A DNA stretch of 64,000 nucleotides from Sipunculus nudus (Eukaryota > Annelida > Sipuncula > Golfingiida > Sipunculidae). Of this stretch, positions 24,901 through 37,600 are shown piece after piece. Below the pieces are notes generated by a model. That model was not told where the DNA came from, did not search any database, and saw nothing but the letters and a program-made list of their open reading frames with translations. The DNA lies in assembly GCA_026874595.1 (NCBI GenBank), contig CM049310.1, forward strand, positions 22,668,058-22,732,057. Reading direction: 5' to 3'. The translations under genes were made by a program, and so were the position numbers. Position 1 is the first letter of the stretch. The number at the start of each line of letters is the position of its first letter.

Positions 24901-27900
24901 AATCAATGAGATGGTTGTGTGACCCTGACCTTTGACCTCGTGATGTCGAAATCAGCATGGTTATAGCACTATTGTTAGGTGTGCCTTAAGTAAAAGACTG
25001 AAGGTTAAGGATGAAACTTTGCTTAAAATGCGTTCACATGCTTTTTCAAGAAGCAGGAAGTGAGACTTTGTCCTTTTTCCTTTTAGCCTCAAAAGTGTTC
25101 TTCTCCAACTGGCAGGTAAGCCATATGCGAAAAATGGAAGAGTTGGGATGAAAACTTTGGCTTAAAATGTGTCCACAAGCTGTTCAGAGAAGTGAGTGCA
25201 GTGACCTTGACCTTTGATCTTGGGACCCAAGACTGAACAGTTCTACCCCTTTTGGCAGATGAGCCATATATGCCAAGATATGGAATGTTTTGGTCCTACT
25301 GTTAAGCTTTTAATGTGTCCTGATGCTTTCTGAAAAAAAGTGGGTCAAATAACCTTGAATTATGACCTGATAACCTCAAAATCTTCTTCTTCTTCTGGCA
25401 GGTTAGCCATATGTGAAAGACGGTAGGTTTGGGTGAAAAGTCCGGCTTAAATTCAACTATGCTCTTTTTAAAGATGTGGGTCCTTTGACCTCATCACCCC
25501 CAAAATCAATAGGATACTTACTTTATTGGTGAGCTAATATTTAACAAATCAAGTCTGAATCCAACCTGTCAAATGAAACTGGAGTTATCATTCATTAACT
25601 AATTTGTGAACTGATGGGCCCTGTGACTTTGACCTTTGACCTAATGACCCCATGATATATGTGGAAGATGGAACTTTTGGGATAAAAAAGTTTGGCTAAA
25701 AATGCATCCACATTCTTTTATAAGAAGTGGATCCTGTGACCTTGAGCTTTTAACCTGGTGATGTCCAAGTCAGCATGGTTCTTGCACTATTGTTAGGTGT
25801 GCCATAAGTAAAAGATGGAAGGTTAAGGATGAACACTTTGCTTAAAATGCTTTTTCAAGAAGCAGGTCATGAGACCTTGACCTTTTCCTTGCACTGTTGC
25901 AGCCTCAAAAGTATTCTTCTCCTATTTGCAGGGAAGCCAAATACATCAAGCTGTATTTGCATGCAAATACATGAAGTGCTCCATGGTCACATAATTTCAG
26001 GAAATCATATCAAGATACCCCAAAAACCACTTTTTGATGATATTTAGTCATTGTTGAAAATGCAAAAGTGCTAATACATTGCACACATATGGGTCAAGGT
26101 AAAAGTTGATCAGGTTGAAAGATTCATTAATCGATGCCTTCCACTAAATTAGAACAAAATCCAATCAAAACCCTTGGTACTTTTGCACTAACAAATAAAT
26201 GATGTCCAAAGTCTACTGTGATTTGACCTTGACAGCTTAAGTCAAGGTCATAAGCAAAATGGTTGTTATAACTCAAACTGATGAATAATGTATGGTTTGG
26301 TCCAATTCTGATGAATAATAGAGAGGCCAATAGCATTTATATAAGTACACTGTCTTACATAGTTTTAAGGCTAAATTACATCAGAGTGACCTTATTTCAG
26401 AAATCCATGTAGAATTAGTATAATGCAATACTGATAAATAAGAATATTTGACAGTATTCCCAAGATAAACCCTAAAATAATTTTTTTATGATATTTAGTC
26501 ATTGGTGAAAATGATAAAGTGCTAATAAACTGTGTAAATATGGATCATAATCAACCAAAAGGTAATCAGTTCTCTTGAGTCATTAGTGGATGCCTTCCAT
26601 GAAATTTGAACAAAATCCAATAATAACCCTTGGGGCTATCGTGCTTACAAACAAACAATGCCCAAAGTCTTCTTCAACTTGACCTTGAGAGCATGTGTCA
26701 AGGTCATGGGTATAACGAATACTGTTTCACAAACTGATGAATAATGCATGGTTTGGTCCAGTCCTGATGAATAATAGAGGAACCAATAGCATTTATACAA
26801 GCACGCTGACTGACCTAGTTTTATAGCTTCATTATGTCAGAGTGACCTAATTTCAGAAATCTATGTATATTAGTATGTTGCAATATTTCTATACAAGAAA
26901 TTTTGACAGTATGCCCAAGTTACCCCTTAAACCACTTTTTGATCATATTTAGTCATTGGTGGAAATGCCAAAGTGCTAAGTACTGAGTACTGCTAATAAA
27001 TTGCATCTCAGTTTGAGAGAGTCATAAGTCAATGCCTACCACTAAATTTGAACAAAATCCAATTAAAACCCTTGGTGCCATCTTTCAAACAAACAAACAG
27101 TGCCAACAGTTTACTGTGACTTGAGCATAAGTCAAGGTCACAGCACCAAGAAACATTTTTAGTCTCAATAATACAGAATTATGATATAATATTTATAGCC
27201 GCCAGCAGTTAAGAGATATAAGCATTTAAAACGATGTGGACACCCAGGGGGTAATATAATAAGCTCCCCGATGGGGCACTTAATTATGATCAGGATTCAG
27301 TTTACCCCATTCCTGGGGCCCCCTTTCAGGATTTGGTCCAGAAATGGTTAGTCTTGATCAAGATCTGGGCCTTGGCATATGCACAATATGGTGTAAACTT
27401 AACAAAACCTGAATATCTGCTTGGTCTTGATGATGAGATCAGAACTGCTTTCAGACTGAGACTAAGAAAAAGACCAGGACCTTTATGATCAAAATTGAGA
27501 CCAGACTGGTATCAAGAATAAGACTGATCACAAGATTTACATCACTGCTGTTCAACCCCCCCCCCCCCCCCCCCAAAAAAAAAAAAAATAAAGGTGGCAT
27601 GAGACAAATAAGGCATAATTGCATACCCCTTCTGGATGGCCTTCTTCAGGCCATTATTAATTTTATCTACAGATGTATATTGTAAATGCAAAGGACTAAC
27701 ATAACTGGGTGTGATAACACACAAAAACAAGAAACCTGAAAAACGTGTGAGGTTTACAGCATCAAATATAATCTTAGTTGTATTACTTACACAGACTTAG
27801 GTTGTGCAGAGTCTAGCATCTCCATGAAGTCTGGTGAACCTCTTGGAGGTGGTGGGAAGGCCAAGTCATCTAAAGCACATGGAAAAGAAGTGAACTGATA

Positions 27901-30900
27901 ATCTTTTTAAGAAGAAAAATCAAGGCGACAACATATTATTCTATTGATTATCTATTTTTATCTTAAATTTCAAAAGATATTCTGCTGCAAATGTGCAGCG
28001 ATTTTTCAAAATTAATTTATCATAATTTATTTTTTTTATTCCAGTTACTAAAGCCATTTAACACTGGATTACTAGATGAAAAACACAGCTAATTAAGATA
28101 AAATACACATTTTACTCTCATCTATCTCAAATCCAATATGGAAAACTTTATTTAGAATGAAGTTAAAAAAAATAATAAAACCAATTTTGAGAAGTTGATA
28201 TAGGTTTACTTTTACAATAAAGAGAAATTTCATTCCCAAACCTTTAGCACAAGTGGAAAATTATGAAGCAAATTTTGAAAATATATTTTCTATGACACAA
28301 CAAAAAACGTAAGTCTGTTCGGTTAAAAGCATATCACTTGTTTAAGACTTCTGATTCTATTTGCAGAAGAGAGACCGTGGGATCAGGGTAAAAAACCAGA
28401 ATGTACAATGTATAATTACCGTAAGGGTTAATTTGGGTGTAGGGGTCCACTGCTCCTGAGACCCAGCCTCCTGGAGTTACACCCTGTGGTATTCCTCCTG
28501 GTGGTCTCTCACGCAGACCAGATCTGGCTCCTCGCACTAAAAAAAAATATCCATTACCAAATTATCACTGATATTAGTTATGGGCATCAAGACAATTAAT
28601 TAGCTATGACTTTTGATTACTGGTGCTCTATGGCTTTAAATGAAACAAGGCCTAAAGGCCTAACGCTACATATGCAATGGAATATACATCAGTTATAAGG
28701 CTTCCTTGATGGACCGTTATTTTTCAAGTACAAGTGCAATTATTGTAATTGGCCGCCACCAGTCTTGTATACAACAAAGCTATCTGAGATAAATACATAT
28801 ACCCAATTTCAGGCTGATATATTAAATCCCTCCTGAGAAATAAGCAAGGACATGAACTGTGTAAAAATCATTGTAGGTGGCAACACCAGTCTTGTGTATG
28901 AGAAAGCCATCAAAGATGCATTGACAAATCAAAATGTCAGACAATACATCAAACTTTTCTCGAGTCAGGTGCACATGGCAGAGGAAGGTGAGGAAGGCAA
29001 TTGCCCTGAGTGAACCAGAACAAATTGCCAACTGCTGCTCCTGCACTGCGTGAATTCTTGACCTGTAGCTGGCTGCACTGAGTGAACTCTAAACCTGTTG
29101 CCTAATCTGATACAGTTGGCAGTCTGTCAAAGCTATATATAGATTGTGCAGACCTTTAGCCAAATCTGAAATAGTTCCAGTCTGCAAAGCTATTTACAGA
29201 TACAGACACAATCTTAGCCTGTTGGTAAATCTGTTTACACATACTGAAAGACTGGCTAAATGCTTTTTTTTTCAAGCTGACATATTCATAAGATCTTTTT
29301 ATTAAAATTTTTAGCTTTGTTTACCAAGGCATCACACAGTCCTTTCAAGTTTAAAAGTCTAATAATTCTGGAATAATATCATTTAAGTAAACTTGAACAA
29401 AGGCCACCTAAAAATCATTTTTGTGCAATGTTACAGAAGTTGAAACGACAGTTTTGCAGAAAAAGACTGTTGCAGCCCTTAGTTTGAAACAGGCTTACTT
29501 ATGGCCACAAGGCCAACTTCAGCTTTCCTTGACTCTACCAAAATCAATGAACCCAATCTATTCTTATACAAATGAAAGAACCCTACCCTAGGATAATAAT
29601 AATTTTTATGAAAAATTTAAACCATTCAGCTTGACAGTTTCATCATAAAACATTTTTAAGCTGAAAGAGGCTAAAATTACGAGGGTTTTTGCCCATAAAA
29701 AACAAGTTGATGTAGGTGGAGCCACAATAACTGCAATTTCAAATATGAGACAAATGACCAACATTTTCACAAAACTTTGTGATGCTAGCTCCTGTTGTTT
29801 CTGAGACTGTTGTAAGTATGCCCTAATGACTAAGTTCAAATTCCTGTAACTCAGCCAAAATTCATCAAACCCAAACCATTTGAACAAACTTGAGAGAGCT
29901 TGTCTCTGGAATCATATCTGTGAAATATTGAACAATTTGGCTGAATAATTTCAAAGAAGATTTTCAAAGGTTTTTTTTAGCTTTTTCCATGTAAAATGTA
30001 AGTTGATGCAGGTGGCGTCACAAAAGCTCAATTCCATAACATTTGACATGTGACTGTTTTTTGCATAAAATTTGGGGATGCTAGCTCTTACTGTTCCTGA
30101 GAAATTATGAGTTTATGTACTGATGACCAATGACCCATGTACAAAGAAAGTTAATGAAGAAGGTGCCACCAATACCTAAATTTCAAATATGACTCATGTG
30201 ACCAACATTTGCATAAAATTTGGTGATGATAGCTCCAGCAGTTTCACAGTTGAAATTTTAGTATCATGCTTTTTTTGCCAAATGACTAAGTTCAAATTCT
30301 AGTAACTTGGCCAAAAATCTCTGAACTGAAACCATTCAAACAAACTTGAGAAATTGTTTCTGGGATTTATTTCTGTGAATTAATGAAAAATTTGGCTGGA
30401 CAGTTTCGGAGTGAGTTACCAGACATTGTCCAGCTTGTTAAAAATGCTGACCTAGCTGGCCAATTCACACATTTCAAATATCTTGCACACTTTGTATTCA
30501 GTAAAGGAGAGAAACATTTAATATGATGCCATGAATTGTTCATGAAATAGGAAACTAACCTCCAAATAAGTTTTGTTTTGCTCCATCAGTGATGCCATGT
30601 TCCTTTGCGCTCTGAGGTCGGGCACGTTTACCGCTGGGTGGGCGTGTCTGCCGAGATATCTTGGCACTCTCAGGCCGGGATCTTTGTTTGTCAGTTTGCT
30701 GCTTGATCAGTGTAGGAATTTCTGCCCCGTAGTCCCTGCATGATGAAATACAAAGAAATGCTCTTCACCTGGCCAGAAACACCCTTTATGTTTACCTGTT
30801 GGTGAGTACCTTAAATAATCATTCTACATTATAATGACTAATTGATGTGATTTTCTATCTATACCAACACCAGACATGCTCCAATTAATTTTCTTCCGAA

Positions 30901-31533
30901 ATTATGTAAATACATATTTGTCACAGACTGGTAATGCTCATCCTTACTTGTAATATCTTTAACCACTAAAAATAAAACTTTGTACCTCCTGTATGTAAAA
31001 TACTTTTTAAACAGGTACATATTTTTTTAATCAACAGCAGTTAAAATGAATTTACCCTAATATATAACATAATTTTTACTAAAATATTACAAAGCAACAT
31101 TTTATATTCCATGATATTCATGAAGGAGAAGTAATCATCAAAAAATATCCCAAGGATCAGTGACAGTCAACATAAGCTTTCTATCAATGTTATCAACAGT
31201 TATATATATATATATATATAAGTTACACCAGGGACTTCATCCTATATGAAAATCAAAGAAAGTGGAACAAAGACTGAGCTCTGTTAGTGAGTCATGATGG
31301 TAGGGAGCAGTTTACAACTAGTACTCACCAAGCATGGGCCTGTGACACGACTGTTGAGAGAGGAGGTTCAGCAGAGGTCTCTGTAGTTCTTTGACTCACT
31401 GCTCTGGCTTTCAGATTCTTTGGGTCTGTTAAACTGACATTGTAAATTGTCGCTCTCACTTGATCCAGTTTGGCAAGAGATACACTTGCTGGCTTCAACC
31501 AGTTCTGAATATATACAAATATTATAATAAATG

Positions 31534-31602
<69 letters not shown>

Positions 31603-34600
31603 GAAAATATTTTATTTAATATTCAAACAGGGTATACTGTAGATTCAGATAATATCGTACATAAGTACACAGGCAGTACAGGGTCGTCTCGACTTAGATG
31701 CTTATCACACAGTGCACCTGTACCGCAGTCAATCGGTTAGTGTTGAGCATACAAGCTTCGCCCGACCCAACCTAACAAAGGAAATAATCAGCTGTTACTG
31801 ACACATGCCAGACGATACATTGGCTGTTATCTGAAACACCCTATACATCAGTTAATAGATTTAACACCAGGTCATACCATGTTCACAGAAAACATAAACC
31901 ATCACTTGATCAGAGAAAAATCAAACGGGACCATCCACATGAAGGTTTTACCTTTTTTTAATCATGGCGGTAGTCACATGTGGTCCTGTAAATCCCAGAC
32001 GGGGCCATGAGACAAGAGACAAGGTAAGTTCAGCATTCAACGTGTCAAATATTTTTAGAATAAAAATTGGATTAATGGATCTACTAGACATGAATTTTAC
32101 TCATCTGAAAATAAGCGGGGCATAATTTGCTTACTAGTATTCTGCAATGCTTACTTATGCTACCATTTATGTACAACTATCAGCAATACTTTGGAAGAAG
32201 TACCACCTGTCTTATTCATGACTCACTTTTATGCAAGCAACTGTGGTTGGCAATATTCTGAATAAGTTCTCTTACATTCGCGTCCCACTGTAATGCAAAT
32301 GAGTTTACATGGCCCTTGTCTTTTAAGCTAATAAGTAGTGTAAGTCTCATTTTATCTCTTTTTAAAGAAGGTAGAAAAGGCTGGTTAAAAAAAAAGGTGC
32401 CACAGTAACTATGGTTACGAACATTGGAACATGTGTACGGTTCTAGTCATGTCAGAACTACCGCTTTGCATGACAGAGAGTATTGTTCTATTTCACCCCA
32501 AATGTTGAAAAGAGGAAATATGGGGACATGTTAACAGTTTAATGTAAAGTTTGATATTGTTTTATTGAAAATATTTCAGGGGAGGGGATCAAGTTTGTGC
32601 GATATTAGGGGAAATAATGGAACTGACAACAGAATATTTATAAATCACGTATTATTTTAGGTAATTTACAGGAAACGTAATTCCGTTCATTTATTATATG
32701 TATCAATGGCAATCATAGAATGGTATTATGATAAACAATTTTTGTACCTTTATTTAAACTTAAGCCAGCGATAATAACTACAAATAGATGAAGTCAAACA
32801 CCAGCTGCCATTAAGATATTCTATTTACGTGTGATTTTTTTTATCGTTGGAATCATGAATTTGTGGATTACCTTGATCCCCAAAAACCACAAATATAAAT
32901 CCAAACTAATATTTCTGAATCTACAGTATTATACAATAGTAACAGAATTATAAATAACATTAGAGAAACAGGTGTGAAGACTGAAAATGAATGTAATATA
33001 AGCAATACATATTCAAGTGTGTTAAGCTCAATATGCTTGTTCATATGAACGTAACACATATACTAGTACACGTTATAACATTGTTTAAAAGTGAATCTAC
33101 AAACAGAAGATTCCTTGAACATGCAGATGGTCCTAATGGATGGATGCTTTGCGCAGGGGCATTTCAGGAGGAAGGGAGACAGGAAGGAGGCAATTCAGTA
33201 ATCTGATCTGGAGTAAATTCAGACTTTCCAGAATTTTTATGAAATTTTCAATACAATTCCAATTTATTTTTAGTGAAAGTGCATGAGAAAAATACTAAAT
33301 TTAATTAAATGCACACAATTTTTATTGAATTAAATTCAATTTGAAATTCTAAAATGTTGCAATATTTTGTGAACAAGAGAGATCTAGCCTGATTAATTCA
33401 GGCCCAGTCATAGAGTCTGACTATTATACAAACAGTTTCTCTAGAATAAGCAATTGCCAAAACATTGGTAAACAATACCTCCCTTACCAAGGAGTTACAA
33501 TTACCCCATACTAGCACATCACTCTTCTGAACAAGTCTTTCAACAACTGGGTAAAAACAAATTGGATAAAAGTGTCATATATATAACCAGCTTCACAGGT
33601 CCCTCTGACTGCACTCTGTCCCTCTGAGTCTGAGTCAAGGATACTCCATGCAGTGCAATACCTCCCTTGGTTGGTGTGTTTGTCCTTCATATGCTGGTCT
33701 GCAGGGGTTTCTGTTGTTAAATTGCCTGTTTTTTTCTTATTTGACCTGAAAACTTCCCCTTGTGTTCAGTGGCAATGGCCACTCGGCCATTCCTAGTCCT
33801 ACAGGTTATGTTGCCACATCTACTTTCCAACCTGTGAAAGGGCCACTCTGATTGTCTTGTGGGCCTGGCTGTTTTTCTTGCCACGGGGACAGACCTGCAT
33901 TTTAAAACATCAACAATAACTTTTGATGTCGAGCATGTGATGAATGTGAATTATCCAATGGCTGGTCACTCTTAGAAAGCGCTTACTGCCCAATGATGGT
34001 TGATGTCAAAATCATTTCACAGCTGACCAGGGTTCAGTTCTTTTTCATTTTCAAAACACCTGCTCCAACCCCTGTCCTTTGTATTATCAGATTCTATACA
34101 AGAATGCACCAGACCAGGCTCCCTGAGTGAAGCCAAAAATAAGAGCCACACAGGATTACATTGGGGGCTGTGAGGAGGGTCACTCCTGCAGTCTTTTCCA
34201 ATACAATGTTGGCTCTCAGTCCCTCAGGTCAGAATGGCTCCTCATAAAGTACATTAAAGTGTAATTGTGACAATTTTCTTCATGTCCATACTGAATTCAT
34301 GGTCACCTTGATAGATGTGTATGGTAAAATGTTGGTATGTGTTCAATGATTTAAATAAGCAGTGTTTGAGTTCTCAAGAATGGTCTCAAGGCCGGGTTCT
34401 GCCTGCCTCGGACTTGGCCTTGGTCTCAGGAGGCTTTGACTCTGACTCGGCCTTGAGCTCTCTGGCCTCGGTGAAATGGCTCCAGGCCAACTCGGGCTCC
34501 CTAAAGTTTGACCTTTTTTGTATACATGCATTTGACCTATAACTAGTACCAGTATTCAGACACTGAATCTTATTTGTGCATGGAACCTGCCTCAGAGGGC

Positions 34601-37600
34601 CATGGCTGAGACTAAACTACATCAGTGTAAATAAGTATAAATTTATTAAATATTTACTATGCAATGCATGGATAGTTTTGGCCTGTTTAAAAAGAGCTGC
34701 AAAAAATGACGTCATTTCATGTTGCCAAATTTGTTTATCCATGTGATGTCGTGGGACGTATGTGTGACGTAACAAAAGTGGGACGTGCAAATACTAATGT
34801 AACATCAAAATGAACATACCTACAAATCGTCACAGTCAAATGGATCTTGTTTAAGACCATCAGTTTAGGTCATCACTGATATTTTGAAAGACCGTACATC
34901 TGATCAGTCATTTTCTGATTGAATTAACCATATGGAATCCATACAGGGGAGAGTATTATTTTGCTGTTAGATAATAGCCACACTTGATTAATTTGCCTCT
35001 GAGGTAAATAAAGGTAAGTTTCAGTGTATTTAGTAACAAGTGGCCCATGAGCCATGATGCTCAGCTGAATTCAGAAGCCCTGAACAATGGAAGAAAAGGA
35101 CTCTCAGAGTCAAAATCATGCATTTTGCCAAAAGCCCTTAGATATAGGTTACAGTGACCTTAACCTACATGCAGCTGCTACTATTTATGCCCTCCAGCTA
35201 ATTAAGTGTTAAGATCAAGTTCTTTCACACAGCTTGTAGAAAATGGGTCAGAGTGACATTTCAAGTTTCCAAGGAGATTTTTTGGGACCTCCCTGAAAGT
35301 CATGTATGAGGATTTTAGGCCAAATGGATACAATTTGTGCCCCACCTGACTCACTTGGTGCTTAAAAATCATGTTTTTTCCCCTAATTTGCAAAATATAG
35401 TTAACCATGACCTAATTTCAATTATCCCAAGGATATTTTTCATGGAACTCTAAGGATGTCAAGTTAGAAGATTCTAGGTCCAACACTCATGATTTGTGCC
35501 CTGATAATGGACAACTGCTTCATTTGAAGTTCTCAAAAATAGACATAAAAATGTGTAAAAAAATCAAAACTAGAATGGCTCTGTTTTTGCAGTGCAAAAC
35601 AGATATATGTCTCCTCCCTATGGATCATCCCAAAACAAAAGAAAAATCTTCAGTACTTACAAAGTTATTGGGGTCACAATAAGCCTAGAATTGCATAAAT
35701 CTGACCTTGAAGATAAAGGTCAAGGTCACAGGATTTCTATCACAGCCAAGATTTTGGTAGGAACAATGGGTGTATTGAATTTGGGAGGAAAATATGCAGC
35801 CCTTCAAAAGTTATCTCGTCAACAAGACAATAACTATGATTCCACTGATTTGACCTTGAAGATCCTGGTCAAGTCACCAGGTTTCAAACTCGTCCGAGAG
35901 AATATCAGTGATCATGTCTGTATGGTGGTAATATACACTCAATAAAGAACATTACAATGCTTTTTTTTTTGTTTGAATTTATCGTTTCTACATCAGATTT
36001 ACATATGCACATAGTTAACTAATTGGTACGAAAAGGTTTGCCCTTGCCGCATTGACACAGGGATTTTAACTGAATCAATATATGAAAGCCCTTCTGACAG
36101 TAGAGCCAGTGGTTTTCCGCAATCGCGGACGGAATTGTGGAACTGAAATTCGCAATCCTGAAAATATATAAGTTTTAATGTAATTTTTGCCAAAAAATAT
36201 CTTGGAAATTCACTTGAAACATGTATGCAGTGATATAACTGTTGATGCTGCTGACAGCGTGCTGGGCTTACCCATGTACTCGAGATCCCAGAGGTTTATT
36301 TTTGTGTATACAGCCCTCATGCAAGGGATGCTGGGAACTTGCCTACTTGGCTAATATGCAAATTAAAACAAGGATGATTTTTTCATATGATGCTGTATTT
36401 ACCACGTAAAATGTTCACAAGTCCAGTGAATACAAATGCTGTCAGCTGGCTTGCACACTGACATACATGGAGAAACGCACATGTCATGGCACTTCGATTA
36501 CAAGTTAACCAGTAGTGTGTAATAATTATAAATATGAAGTGGCCTTTCCTCAGGTGACACAAAATTCGATGTTTGTCAAGCTTGTAATATTGGACTACGT
36601 CAAGAAATTAATGTATTATTACTGGTCAACAAAGTTCAAGAAAGGGACTGTGTTGGGAGTTGGGTTGTCACCAGTCTACAAGAACTGATGAAGCACGTCC
36701 ATGATCAGTATGCATGCAAAGAATCATAGCAATCAATGCATTAGTTATTCAAACACAGAAGCTTTTGTATCACATTTTTAATGTGAGGATATGGGTAACA
36801 GAGACCTAAATTCAGGTTTCCATGAAGACTTTTCATGGACCTCCCTGGTTGTCAAGTTAGAAGATTCTAGGTCAAACAGTGATGATTTGTGCCTTGATGC
36901 TTTATCATTCAAATTTTGAAAAAATACAGGCGACGCCACCAGTCTGCAGGAACTGAAGAAACAGTCCATGATCAGTAAGCATTCAATGAATCATGGTGAT
37001 CAATGCATTAGTTTTTCAGATACTGGAGCATTTGTATCAAATTTTTAATTATTCTTTGGGGTACTTTCGAGCCCCATAGCTTGAAGGATATAGGTAACAG
37101 AGACCTAATTTCAGGTTTCCACTGATATTTTTCAATGACCTCACCAGATGTCAAGTATGAAGATTCTAGGTCCAGCGGTTATGATTAGTGCCTTGTTAAC
37201 AGATGAGCCTTTATTCAAAGGTCTCAGAAACAGAGAAAAAAATGCCTGAAAAATTTGAAAAATTACATGTGGGGCAACCAGTCCGCTGAAACTGAAGAAC
37301 AGTCCATGATCAGTATGCTTGCAAAAAATCATTGTGATCAATGCATTAGTTATTCAGATACTGGAGCGTTTGTATCAAATTTTTAAGTATTCTGAGGGGT
37401 ATTTATTAGCCCCAAAGCTCCAAGAATATGGGTAACAGAGAACTAATTTCACTTTTCCACAGAGACTTCTTTTCATGGACCTCCCTTGATGTCAAGTTAG
37501 AAGATTCCAAGTCCAGTGGTTACGATTTGTGCCTTGTTAACAATTGACAACTTTTTTGAAGGTCTCAAAAATAGAGAAAAAAATTTGTAAAACAAGAAAA

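Noticed and set aside
31531-31740. A 69-codon frame with a long Ile-Tyr repeat
   Set aside because: It is a translation of the (AT)32 microsatellite running into the TA-target transposon.
34343-34542. Ser/Arg/Pro-rich frames on both strands
   Set aside because: Both come from a degenerate GACTCGGCCTTGG low-complexity patch; open frames on both strands at once argue against coding.
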